This document shows, piece by piece, positions 55,779 to 62,982 of a DNA stretch of 64,000 bases. This stretch comes from Lysinibacillus sphaericus OT4b.31 (GTDB lineage Bacteria; Bacillota; Bacilli; Bacillales_A; Planococcaceae). The position numbers and the translations under genes are program-made. The notes under the pieces were generated by a model. It saw only the letters and a list, made by a program, of their open reading frames with translations, had not been told where the DNA came from and did not search any database. The stretch lies in assembly GCF_000392615.1 (NCBI RefSeq), contig NZ_KB933398.1, positions 3,695,204 to 3,759,203 of the forward strand, given 5' to 3'. Within the stretch, counting starts at the first letter, position 1, and each line of letters begins with the position of its first letter.

Positions 55779-56483
55779 TTAAAGTTTACAGCCATCCTTA
55801 CACGCCAATTTTCCATTACCAACCATCTTCACCGAAGACTTTAAGCCAACCATTTCAGCTGTCTGATGCAATGTGCGTACGAATACTTCATTCGGCTCTG
55901 CTCCTTTGATTCCATAACGATTTTCAAATACAAAGAACGGTACACTTTGTACACCAATTTGCTGCGCATCGTAACGATCCTTATGCAATTCCTCCATAAA
56001 AGCATCACTCGAAGAAAGCACTTCTTTTGCTTCAGCAATGTTTAAGCCTAAGTTTTTGATAATTGCTAGCAAAACAGCCTCATCATTTAAATCCTTACCT
56101 TCAATAAAATAGGCAGCCATCAAGGCTTCATTATAATCCACGTCTTTGCTATACTGCTTTGTCCATTTCGCTAAGCGATGCGCATTTTCTGTGTGCGCCG
56201 TTTTTATTTCATCATAATTATAGGCAAGTCCCACTTCCTTTGCTCGCTCTACAATACCGGCAGTCATTTGCTTCACTTCTTCCAGTGTCACCTGGTGATG
56301 AGCCATCCAATACTCATAAAAGTTTTGACCTAGCTCTTTTGGTGCCTCCGGAGCGATTTGGAACGCTTTAAATTCTATCTCTACTTGGCCAGTATACCCA
56401 GCCTCTTCAATCGCTCGCTCTAATTCTTTCTCCCCTATATAGCAAAAAGGGCAGGAGAAATCAGAAAATATTTCAATTTTCAT
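55779..56483 (-). CDS. DsbA-family thiol oxidoreductase (FrnE-like)
   Basis: A 234-residue cytoplasmic thioredoxin-fold protein of the FrnE/DsbA-like branch. The active site CPFC is near the N-terminus (about residues 10-13, FSCPFCYIGEKEL), and the cis-proline region is IGVQSVPFFVFENRYGIKGA. No signal peptide. It ends with an additional C-x3-C (LACKDGCKL). It starts 10 nt after the TauE gene, so it is probably in the same unit and may handle oxidised or persulfidated thiols. Confidence 0.85.
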   Translation of the reverse strand: MKIEIFSDFSCPFCYIGEKELERAIEEAGYTGQVEIEFKAFQIAPEAPKELGQNFYEYWMAHHQVTLEEVKQMTAGIVERAKEVGLAYNYDEIKTAHTENAHRLAKWTKQYSKDVDYNEALMAAYFIEGKDLNDEAVLLAIIKNLGLNIAEAKEVLSSSDAFMEELHKDRYDAQQIGVQSVPFFVFENRYGIKGAEPNEVFVRTLHQTAEMVGLKSSVKMVGNGKLACKDGCKL

Positions 56484-56493
56484 TGGAACCTCC

Positions 56494-57270
56494 CTATAAA
56501 ATATCTATCCAAATCTTCATAGTCGTTGCCGAAATAAGTATGGCTAAAATCCATTGCAATACCTTCGTATTCATACTTTTCCCCGCATTTGCTCCTAATG
56601 GTGCAGCAATTAAACTAGCCACAATCATTATCGCTGCTGGATAATAATCGACTTGCCCTGTCATTAACTTGCCAATTGTTCCACCGATGGATGAAATAAA
56701 GGTTATTGCTAAACTTGATGCAATCGTCATGCGCGTAGGAATCCCTAATACAATAAGCATAATCGGGACAAGCAGGAAACCACCCGCCGCTCCGACAATT
56801 CCTGAACCAATACCAACGACAAAGGCTAGAGATGCAGCTAATGCTTTATTAAAACTAATGTCATTCATTGGCTTATCATCAATTTGCTTTTTCGGAATAA
56901 ACATCATGACTGTCGCAATCAGTGCTAGTAAACCATAAACGACATTAACGCCTGTCTCCGATAAAAATTGGGAGCCATAACTACCAACAAAGCTACCGGC
57001 TAAAATAGCCCCTCCCATATAAATAATGAGCGATTTATTCAAATAGCCACCTTTACGGTAAGCCCACACTCCAGCAATCGAAGCAAAGAGTACTTGCACA
57101 GCACTAATACCCGATACCTCATGTGCTGTAAACGCTGATAAACCTAGTAAAGGTGGAATGTATAATAACATTGGATATTTAATAATCGAACCACCAATAC
57201 CTAGCATCCCTGACACAAATGAACCTACAAAACCAATTAAAAATATAGTAATAATCCATGTTACATCCAT
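56494..57270 (-). CDS. TauE/SafE-family sulfur-compound permease
   Basis: A 258-residue TauE/SafE membrane protein with about eight helices and the family pattern [20 protein letters not shown] in the first half and [16 protein letters not shown] in the second. In cst-type operons such a protein is thought to move sulfite/thiosulfate-like anions across the membrane. Followed by the DsbA-like gene. ATG behind AGAAGGA. Separated by 181 bp of repeats from the persulfide dioxygenase gene, so it may have its own promoter. Confidence 0.87.
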   Translation of the reverse strand: MDVTWIITIFLIGFVGSFVSGMLGIGGSIIKYPMLLYIPPLLGLSAFTAHEVSGISAVQVLFASIAGVWAYRKGGYLNKSLIIYMGGAILAGSFVGSYGSQFLSETGVNVVYGLLALIATVMMFIPKKQIDDKPMNDISFNKALAASLAFVVGIGSGIVGAAGGFLLVPIMLIVLGIPTRMTIASSLAITFISSIGGTIGKLMTGQVDYYPAAIMIVASLIAAPLGANAGKSMNTKVLQWILAILISATTMKIWIDIL

Positions 57271-57291
57271 TTATTTTTCCTTCTTTCTTTT

Positions 57292-57446
57292 GTGTGAGTG
57301 CCAGGCACGCACACAATTAGACTCTTCGCATACCCCCTTGTCAACACCCGCTGAATGAAGGAGAAAGGTGAGTGTCCAAGCTTGAACACTCACCATCATA
57401 ATTACGCCTTTTGAATTGTGTAAGTGCCTGGCACGCACACAATTTA
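57292..57446. repeat. Pair of palindromic repeats around a hairpin
   Basis: Two copies of a 28-bp imperfect palindrome built on GTGCC(A/T)GGCAC with ACACAATT ends (57292-57319 and 57418-57446) flank a third palindrome, GTGAGTGT...ACACTCAC (57368-57393). They may fold and act as a terminator or a REP-like mobile unit. Confidence 0.55.
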
Positions 57447-57451
57447 GCCAC

Positions 57452-58579
57452 CTATCTTACTGCACAGCGATTAGGGCCAATTTCCATTTCCGTTTGCTCA
57501 TCTTGTGCTGGTGTGATTTTACCCATATTCACTTGACGAATTTCTTGATATGCATGCGGTTGTGGTGGTAAATTATCCGTTACAACGCTACGGAACTTTG
57601 CCTCATCCTCAATAGTTAAGCCATGGTTTTCAGCAAACAATTCACCGAGACGTTTGGCCACTGTACCATCTTCATTTAACTCATCAATGATCATAAAGTG
57701 AGCAGGTAACACAACTAAATCATCCGAAAGTTCGCGGTAACGCTTATAAAGCGTTTCACGTAAATCCCCAACCCAGTCTGCTGCAAGACCAGCTAAATCT
57801 GGACGTCCAATTGAATCGATAAATAAAATATCACCCGTCAACAAATAGTTACTGTCGACAACAAACGAAGTTGAACCAATTGTATGCCCTGGCGAATAAA
57901 TTGCACCCACATCAATTCTAGCTGCGCCAATTTGTACCGTAGTACCATCTACTAACGGGGTAAAATCAAACACAACCTCTTCTGCATCTTTCGGAGGTAG
58001 ATAATACGTCGCACCTGTTGTCGCTGCGATATGACGCCCTCCCGAAATATGATCAGCGTGTAAATGCGTATCAAATACATGCTTAATTTTTACGTTTTTC
58101 TCATTCGCAAAGTTTGTAAATACTTCTGTGAAACGAACAGCGTCAATAATTGCTGCCTCGCCCTCAGAGATTATCATATAAGAAAGACAACCTTTACCTA
58201 AACGTACAAATTGATAAAGCTCACCGCCACCTGTTAAATCGCCTACTTTTATCGGCTCTAAATATTCACTCCACGTTTTCATACCGCCAGCCAAATAACT
58301 GGCTCTTAGCCCCGCTTCCGCTAACATATCGGCAACCATCAGCGACGAGCCTTCTTTCGCACAAACAACTAGTACATCTTTGTCAGTCGGGATTTTTGCT
58401 AAAATACCTTCTACGCCGTCTAATAGCTCGAAATACGGAACATTAAGGTACTCAAACTTATGTCCATCAATTTTCCAATCCTCAAATGCATCCGCATTTC
58501 GTACATCTAAAATAAATAATTCTTCATTATTAATTACTTTTTTCGCTACATCCGCAGCGCTCCATTGTTGTACTGACAC
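57452..58579 (-). CDS. Rhodanese-persulfide dioxygenase fusion (YrkH/CstB-like)
   Basis: A 375-residue fusion: N-terminal rhodanese domain (about 1-110) with active cysteine C73 in CAKEGSS, then an ETHE1-type metallo-beta-lactamase domain with [20 protein letters not shown] and PAHF metal ligands. A conserved C-terminal CAVR tail follows. It should oxidise glutathione/BSH/CoA persulfides to sulfite or thiosulfate in the cytosol. The rhodanese-first order resembles B. subtilis YrkH and differs from S. aureus CstB, whose dioxygenase domain comes first. GTG start, GAGGGGG 9 nt upstream. Confidence 0.88.
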   Translation of the reverse strand: MSVQQWSAADVAKKVINNEELFILDVRNADAFEDWKIDGHKFEYLNVPYFELLDGVEGILAKIPTDKDVLVVCAKEGSSLMVADMLAEAGLRASYLAGGMKTWSEYLEPIKVGDLTGGGELYQFVRLGKGCLSYMIISEGEAAIIDAVRFTEVFTNFANEKNVKIKHVFDTHLHADHISGGRHIAATTGATYYLPPKDAEEVVFDFTPLVDGTTVQIGAARIDVGAIYSPGHTIGSTSFVVDSNYLLTGDILFIDSIGRPDLAGLAADWVGDLRETLYKRYRELSDDLVVLPAHFMIIDELNEDGTVAKRLGELFAENHGLTIEDEAKFRSVVTDNLPPQPHAYQEIRQVNMGKITPAQDEQTEMEIGPNRCAVR

Positions 58580-58584
58580 TGAAT

Positions 58585-58600
58585 GTACCCCCTCAGGTAT
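58585..58600. promoter_or_regulatory. Possible CstR-type site before persulfide dioxygenase gene
   Basis: GTACC-CCCTCA-GGTAT, the cstR operator pattern with one mismatch. It overlaps the ribosome site of the gene, so part of the match may be coincidence. Confidence 0.4.
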
Positions 58601-58663
58601 TGTTTTTCTGATTTTTTTAGCGGGAAGGACAAGCCTCTCCGCTAATTTTTATATACACGAAAA

Positions 58664-59059
58664 TTAAAACGTTAAAGATGGGGCTGCATCTTTAGCAAAT
58701 TCTAAAAATGTTACAGCACCTCCAACCTCAATACCAGCTACAAAATCGTCTGTTGTTAAGCCCATTACATCCATTGTCATTTGACACGCAATAAATTTTA
58801 CACCTAACTCCTGCGCCATCTCTACTAACTGCGGTATGCCAGGGACATTCGCTTTTGCAAAGCCTTCAGCGAAATGTTCTGTTCCGTCAGGCATTGGTAG
58901 TGCATGCATACCTTGTTTATGAATTAATTTTAACCCTTCAAACGTAAAGAAGATGGCAACTTCCTTGTCAGAAGCCGCTGCTGCTGTTGCGATATTGAAT
59001 ACCTTATACGCGTCAAAGAGACCACCATTACTTGCAATAATTGCTACTTTGTTTGACAT
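58664..59059 (-). CDS. DsrE/DsrF-like sulfur-carrier protein (YrkE-like)
   Basis: A 131-residue DsrE-family protein with a single conserved cysteine (C92, FIACQMTMDVMG) able to carry a persulfide. Same family as B. subtilis YrkE, whose neighbours are TusA-rhodanese and rhodanese-MBL proteins as here. It likely relays sulfane sulfur between the rhodaneses and the dioxygenase. ATG 59059 behind GGGGGAAT; 15 nt after the previous gene's stop. Confidence 0.83.
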   Translation of the reverse strand: MSNKVAIIASNGGLFDAYKVFNIATAAAASDKEVAIFFTFEGLKLIHKQGMHALPMPDGTEHFAEGFAKANVPGIPQLVEMAQELGVKFIACQMTMDVMGLTTDDFVAGIEVGGAVTFLEFAKDAAPSLTF

Positions 59060-59074
59060 ATTAAATTCCCCCAA

Positions 59075-59629
59075 TTAGATAGTTTTTATTAGTTCGCCCG
59101 TCCAAGCTGTCATACCTGGAAGTACGTTATAAACCTTTGTAAAACCATTTGCAACAAGCTTTTGCGCCGCGAAATCGCTACGCTTTCCTGTACGGCAAAT
59201 CACATATATCTCTTGTTCTTGGTCAAGCTCATAGATACGTGCTTCAAGATCACCCAGCGGAATAGATTTTGCTCCAGCAATATGACCGAAAGCGAACTCC
59301 ACCTCTTCACGCACATCTAGGATAAGCCCGTTTTTTCCAACCATTTCTGCCAACTCAATTGTCGGTTCAAACGCTTTTCCAACTACCGTATCATTTACGC
59401 ATTTACGAATATAATGCTTTAACACAGCATCCTCTTCCGTTGTACCAATGTATTGATGTCCTACAGTTTCCGCCCATGCAGCAATATCCGCCTTAGAGCC
59501 TTTATCTGTTGCTGATACTTCTAAAATCTGACCATCTACTAAATCAGCCATCGCCTTCTTTGTTTTTACAATAGGCATAGGGCACGATAACCCTTTTGCA
59601 TCTAGCTGAAAATCTGCTTTAATACGCAT
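59075..59629 (-). CDS. TusA-rhodanese fusion sulfurtransferase (YrkF/CstA-like)
   Basis: A 184-residue fusion: TusA domain (about 1-80) with persulfide cysteine C16 in GLSCPMP, and a rhodanese domain (about 85-184) with C145 in CRTGKRS. A further cysteine is at C77. CstA of S. aureus and YrkF of B. subtilis have this combination; they move persulfide sulfur to downstream acceptors. Start at ATG 59629 behind AAGGAGG; the additional upstream codons cover an operator and are excluded. Confidence 0.87.
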   Translation of the reverse strand: MRIKADFQLDAKGLSCPMPIVKTKKAMADLVDGQILEVSATDKGSKADIAAWAETVGHQYIGTTEEDAVLKHYIRKCVNDTVVGKAFEPTIELAEMVGKNGLILDVREEVEFAFGHIAGAKSIPLGDLEARIYELDQEQEIYVICRTGKRSDFAAQKLVANGFTKVYNVLPGMTAWTGELIKTI

Positions 59630-59641
59630 AACTTCCTCCTT

Positions 59642-59657
59642 ATACCCATATAGGTAT
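59642..59657. promoter_or_regulatory. CstR-type operator before TusA-rhodanese gene
   Basis: ATACC-CATATA-GGTAT, a perfect 5-bp inverted repeat with the 6-bp spacing of the cstR operator, 13 bp before the start codon. Confidence 0.6.
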
Positions 59658-59712
59658 TGTTTTAGGCAAAAAAATATAGAGTGGCGCAAAGAAAATCTCC
59701 CCCGCAAACCTC

Positions 59713-60009
59713 TTACTGCACTTCACCCTCCCAGGCAAGCATGCCCCCAATCATATTTGTGACATCAAAGCCCCGACTTCTTAAATATTGAGCTGCCCTA
59801 CCACTACGAGCACTTGAACGACAAACCATTACATACGCTTCATTTTTATTTAACTCATGCATACGGAATTCCAATAAGCTCAGCGGAATATGAATGATGC
59901 CTGGGATATGACCGGATTCCACTTCATCTAGTTCACGTACATCGACCAGTTTTAAAACTCGCCCCTGTTCTAACGCTTGTTGTACTTCTTTTGCTGAAAT
60001 CTCTTTCAT
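59713..60009 (-). CDS. Single-domain rhodanese sulfurtransferase
   Basis: A 98-residue rhodanese with active cysteine C63 in CRSSARSGR and the usual LVDVRELDE and SGHIPGIIHIP motifs. Cytosolic. It takes sulfane sulfur as a cysteine persulfide and passes it on. Starts behind AGGAGG, 12 nt after the previous gene. Confidence 0.9.
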   Translation of the reverse strand: MKEISAKEVQQALEQGRVLKLVDVRELDEVESGHIPGIIHIPLSLLEFRMHELNKNEAYVMVCRSSARSGRAAQYLRSRGFDVTNMIGGMLAWEGEVQ

Positions 60010-60021
60010 GATACCAACCTC

Positions 60022-60363
60022 CTAATAAGCGCTCATGCCTCCACGAACATTTGTTACACGCTCAAATCCTTGTTTCTTTAGTTGCTTACAGGCTTGACTA
60101 CTACGCATACCACTTTGACAAATAACAACAATTTCTTTGTCCTTTGGTAATTTATCAAAGTTAGAGCCTAGTGGGATATTTTTAAATTGTGGAATATTGC
60201 GTCCCTTGTACTCAGCTGGTGTTCGCACGTCCACAAAAATTTTGTCCTTTTCGTTCAACATATTTTTTAATTGTGCTGCAGATATTGACTGGACACCTTT
60301 TGTCGGCTTCATTCGCCAAACCAAAAATGCAATAACGATAACAATGATAATCCATGTTTCCAA
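60022..60363 (-). CDS. Membrane-anchored rhodanese-like sulfurtransferase
   Basis: 113 residues: one N-terminal helix (about 3-17) followed by a rhodanese domain with C82 in CQSGMRSS, orientation such that the domain should be cytoplasmic. It is the first structural gene after cstR and may capture persulfides at the membrane. The TTG at 60363 has AGGAG at 7 nt; a GTG at 60384 is possible but lacks one. Confidence 0.84.
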   Translation of the reverse strand: METWIIIVIVIAFLVWRMKPTKGVQSISAAQLKNMLNEKDKIFVDVRTPAEYKGRNIPQFKNIPLGSNFDKLPKDKEIVVICQSGMRSSQACKQLKKQGFERVTNVRGGMSAY

Positions 60364-60384
60364 GTGATAGCTCCTCTCAATCAC

Positions 60385-60400
60385 ATACTATAAAGGGTAT
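60385..60400. promoter_or_regulatory. Weak CstR-type half-matched site
   Basis: ATACT-ATAAAG-GGTAT in the short gap between cstR and the first rhodanese gene; same spacing, one mismatch in the left arm. Doubtful on its own. Confidence 0.3.
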
Positions 60401-60407
60401 ATTAAAT

Positions 60408-60668
60408 TCATCTGCTTTTCACGACTAAATCCATCGCTTCTTGAATAGCAAAATTCACCTTCTCCGAATCTCCTTCAGCAGTCGCTACACAATTCAACAA
60501 GTTCTCGCTGACAATGACGCCAATAGTCCGATCAACTGCTGAACGTACGGCAGATAGCTGTGTAATAACATCCTTACAGTTTTGCCCATCTTCCATCATA
60601 CGTAAGATTCCACGCAATTGGCCTTCCATTCGCTTCACTCGATTTGCTGTTTTTGCGTCGTATGCCAT
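60408..60668 (-). CDS. cstR: Persulfide-sensing repressor CstR (CsoR family)
   Basis: An 86-residue all-helical repressor of the CsoR/RcnR family with MEGQLRGILRMM at its start. Cysteines fall exactly at C31 and C60, as in S. aureus CstR. The histidine that copper-sensing CsoR has four residues before the second cysteine is replaced by asparagine (ENLLNC), so it should sense reactive sulfur and not Cu(I). Persulfides cross-link C31 to C60' and release DNA. It heads the operon it controls. ATG 60668, 11 nt after GGAGG. Confidence 0.9.
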   Translation of the reverse strand: MAYDAKTANRVKRMEGQLRGILRMMEDGQNCKDVITQLSAVRSAVDRTIGVIVSENLLNCVATAEGDSEKVNFAIQEAMDLVVKSR

Positions 60669-60722
60669 TCTTGTGCACGCCTCCTTCCGATTCAAGATAT
60701 TTAACTTGCTTACGAGATTCAT

Positions 60723-60744
60723 ATTATACCCCACCAGGTATAAT
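60723..60744. promoter_or_regulatory. CstR operator of the sulfur cluster
   Basis: Perfect 8-bp inverted repeat ATTATACC-N6-GGTATAAT. It fills the space between the -35 and -10 boxes of the cstR promoter, so a bound repressor would block RNA polymerase. G/C tract in the middle is typical of CsoR-family operators. Confidence 0.75.
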
Positions 60745-60749
60745 GTCAA
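60723..60749 (-). promoter_or_regulatory. cstR: cstR promoter
   Basis: Perfect TTGACA and TATAAT on the minus strand but with only 15 bp between them, shorter than the usual 17. About 55 bp before the cstR start. Confidence 0.6.
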
Positions 60750-60789
60750 CGTGTAAGCTCAAACTTATTTTGTTGAAATTGTTGTTAAG

Positions 60790-60949
60790 GTTTATCTGTC
60801 AGTTCGCGAGTTCTATCCGCCGCTTCAAATGGTTTATCCGTCACTTTGCCAGTTCTATCCGCCACTTCAAGTGGTTTATCCGTCACTTTGCCAGTTCTAT
60901 TCGCCACTTCAAGTGGTTTATCCGTCACTTTGCCAGTTCTATTCGCCAC
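60790..60949. repeat. 42-bp tandem repeats, 3.8 copies
   Basis: Four head-to-tail units (60790, 60832, 60874, and a partial from 60916) with few differences; the first is most diverged. Core words are TTTATCCGTCACTTTGCCAG and TTCTATCCGCCACTTCAAG, in which CACTTCAAGTG is an 11-bp palindrome. They lie in non-coding DNA between cstR and hmp. Confidence 0.9.
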
Positions 60950-60952
60950 AAC

Positions 60953-60999
60953 AAAAAATCCCTGATATGAGGGAATAAAATACCGCTCATATCAGGGAG
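60953..60999 (-). terminator. Terminator after hmp
   Basis: TCCCTGATATGAG/CTCATATCAGGGA, a 13-bp perfect stem with TTTTTTG on the minus strand. Confidence 0.87.
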
Positions 61000-61014
61000 A
61001 TCTTTTATTTTATT

Positions 61015-62181
61015 TTATTTTGCTAGCTGCATTGCTGGACCAAAGAATTCATAGTGAATTTTTTCGTCTGCTACGCCAATTTCATGTAAGTTTTTAATAA
61101 CCGCTTCCATAAAACCAGTTGGGCCGCATACATATACATCTGTATTATTCGCTATACTTTCAGCCAGTAACTCTTTAGTGATGAGCTTGTCTTCATCAGA
61201 GTATAATGCTGTGTATGTTGCATTTGGAAGAGTATTTACTTTTTCTTGAATATCATCACTAAATGCGATGACATTCTCATTGCGCGCGCATTGAATGAAG
61301 TTCACTTCATTTGTCGCATCGTCTTTTAGAGATTGAAGCATACTATTTAAAGGTGTTACGCCAATGCCACCACTTACAAATGTGATGGGTGCAGCTGTTT
61401 CTTCTAAAACAAACAGACCTGCCGGAACACTTACGTCTACTAAATCACCAACTTGTAAAACGTCGTGAATAAAGTTAGATACTTTACCGTTTGGTGTATG
61501 ATCGCTTTCACGTTTTACTGAAATACGGTAACCTTGCTCCGCTGTCGCTTGAGAAAGTGTATATTGACGGTTCATTAAGTATTCTTCACCAGGTACTTTC
61601 ACTCGAAGGCTAATGTATTGGCCTGGCTCATAAGCTGGTAATGGCGTGCCATCTTCATTCACAAAGTAAATAGAAGTTACTAGGTCACTTTCAACTTCTT
61701 TTTTCGCTACTTTTAGTGGTTTGAATAAACGCCATCCACCATTAACCTCTGATTTTTGATATAACTCTTCTTCTACTTGAATGAAGACATCTGCAATCAT
61801 ACCGTACGCTTCAGCCCATGCGTTAATAATGTCGTCTGTTGCTGCATCTCCCAGAACTTCTTTAATCGCTTTTAATAAGTGTTCTCCTACAATTGGGTAA
61901 TGCTCAGGTAAAATACCTAAACTACGGTGTTTATGAGCAATTAACATAACTGCTGGTAAAATCGCCCCTAAATTTTCTATATGAACAGCTGCGGCATAAA
62001 CAGTGTTTGCTAACGCTGTTTGTTGACGCCCTTGTTCTTGATTCGTGTGATTAAAAATATTTAATAATTCCGGATGAGCCTGAAACATATTTTTGTAAAA
62101 CGTCTTTGTAATTGCTACACCATGAACTTCTAATACTGGAACTGTCGCTTTAATAATTTGTACTGTTTCTTGTTTTAACAT
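61015..62181 (-). CDS. hmp: Flavohemoprotein nitric oxide dioxygenase
   Basis: A 388-residue flavohemoglobin: globin domain (about 1-140, proximal histidine in [11 protein letters not shown]), FAD-binding domain with RQYTLS, and NAD-binding domain with [11 protein letters not shown] and YVCGPTGFM. It converts NO plus O2 to nitrate using NAD(P)H in the cytosol. Start at ATG 62181 (MLKQETV) behind AAAGGATGG. Divergent from nsrR with NsrR boxes between, so NO should induce it. Confidence 0.96.
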   Translation of the reverse strand: MLKQETVQIIKATVPVLEVHGVAITKTFYKNMFQAHPELLNIFNHTNQEQGRQQTALANTVYAAAVHIENLGAILPAVMLIAHKHRSLGILPEHYPIVGEHLLKAIKEVLGDAATDDIINAWAEAYGMIADVFIQVEEELYQKSEVNGGWRLFKPLKVAKKEVESDLVTSIYFVNEDGTPLPAYEPGQYISLRVKVPGEEYLMNRQYTLSQATAEQGYRISVKRESDHTPNGKVSNFIHDVLQVGDLVDVSVPAGLFVLEETAAPITFVSGGIGVTPLNSMLQSLKDDATNEVNFIQCARNENVIAFSDDIQEKVNTLPNATYTALYSDEDKLITKELLAESIANNTDVYVCGPTGFMEAVIKNLHEIGVADEKIHYEFFGPAMQLAK

Positions 62182-62233
62182 ATCGCATACCATCCTTTCA
62201 TGATTACAATATAACGTTTTGATTCTCTTAAAG

Positions 62234-62250
62234 CAATATATAAAATACAT
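62234..62250. promoter_or_regulatory. Second NsrR-like site near hmp
   Basis: ATGTATTTTATATATTG on the minus strand; 14 of 17 positions agree with ATRTATYTTAAATATAT. It lies 53 bp before hmp, at the likely promoter. Confidence 0.5.
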
Positions 62251-62273
62251 CTTTAACAAAATAGACATAATTC

Positions 62274-62290
62274 ATGTATTTTAAATACAT
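62274..62290. promoter_or_regulatory. NsrR box
   Basis: ATGTATTTTAAATACAT, a perfect palindrome closely matching the B. subtilis NsrR consensus ATRTATYTTAAATATAT, in the middle of the hmp-nsrR intergenic region. Confidence 0.85.
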
Positions 62291-62310
62291 CTTTTTAAAA
62301 AGCATTCATA

Positions 62311-62340
62311 TTACTATGAAATAGAGGATAATGCTATAAT
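62311..62340 (+). promoter_or_regulatory. nsrR: Candidate nsrR promoter
   Basis: TTACTA and a perfect TATAAT, 18 bp apart, 33 bp before the nsrR start codon. Confidence 0.5.
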
Positions 62341-62372
62341 TATTTATGAACTTTAGAAAGTAGGGTGTTCTA

Positions 62373-62810
62373 ATGCGATTAACTTTATACACGGATTACT
62401 CCCTCCGGACACTCATTTATTTAGGAGCGAAGGAAAACGACCAACTATCCACTATTCAAGAAATTTCAGACGCCTATAATATATCAAAAAACCATTTAAT
62501 GAAGGTGACACACCAGCTTGGACAGCTTGGTTACATCGAGACAATCCGCGGACGTGGTGGTGGTATTCGTCTGGCGATCGATCCAAAGACGATTACGATC
62601 GGTGAAATAGTACGTCATACAGAAGAAGATTTCCACTTGGTGGAGTGCTTTGATAAAGAAAATAACCTATGTAAAATTGCCCCTGAATGTCAGTTAAAAG
62701 GCGTACTTTATGAAGCACTCCAAGCTTATTTAACTGTTTTAGATCGCTATTCACTCGATGATTTTTTACATTCCAAGGAAAAATTAATGGCTTTACTGCT
62801 TGGCAAATAG
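62373..62810 (+). CDS. nsrR: Nitric oxide-sensing Rrf2 repressor NsrR
   Basis: A 145-residue Rrf2-family repressor: winged helix (about 1-70, MRLTLYTDYSLR start) and a cluster loop with C92, C100 and C106, the same positions as the [4Fe-4S] ligands of B. subtilis NsrR. NO damages the cluster and frees target DNA. It adjoins its expected target hmp and the intergenic NsrR boxes. ATG behind GTAGGGTG. Confidence 0.95.
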   Translation: MRLTLYTDYSLRTLIYLGAKENDQLSTIQEISDAYNISKNHLMKVTHQLGQLGYIETIRGRGGGIRLAIDPKTITIGEIVRHTEEDFHLVECFDKENNLCKIAPECQLKGVLYEALQAYLTVLDRYSLDDFLHSKEKLMALLLGK

Positions 62811-62811
62811 C

Positions 62812-62848
62812 AATACCCGCTCAACCAGAAGTTGGACGGGTATTTTTT
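62812..62848 (+). terminator. Terminator after nsrR
   Basis: AATACCCGCTCAAC/GTTGGACGGGTATT stem followed by TTTTTT. Confidence 0.87.
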
Positions 62849-62950
62849 TAATTAGCTGACATTTATCCATTTGTAGTAACGCACCCTCCAAGGATAGGAC
62901 ACCGCCTCGTTAAACTAGCTTTTTCCACAGTTTTAAATAGGTTTCACGAC

Positions 62951-62982
62951 AAAAAAAAAATCGAGGAATTTTCGCCTCGATT
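62951..62982 (-). terminator. Terminator after double-GNAT gene
   Basis: AAATCGAGG/CCTCGATTT stem with an 8-nt loop and a long T run on the minus strand. Confidence 0.8.

Noticed and set aside
57300-57320. CstR-type operator before the TauE gene
   Set aside because: Only a half-site (ATACC, near 57330) is present and no GGTAT arm follows at the right spacing.
58616-58643. Terminator between DsrE-like and dioxygenase genes
   Set aside because: TTAGCGG/CCGCTAA forms a stem, but the T run lies on the plus-strand side, so it would not stop minus-strand transcription.
60790-60949. Possible CRISPR array
   Set aside because: Units are head-to-tail with no unique spacers, and no cas genes are present.
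60644-60970. An open frame encoding a 14-residue repeat protein (FKWFIRH-type units)
   Set aside because: It is produced by reading through the 42-bp tandem repeats; it overlaps cstR on the opposite strand, has no ribosome site, and its composition is unlike real proteins here.
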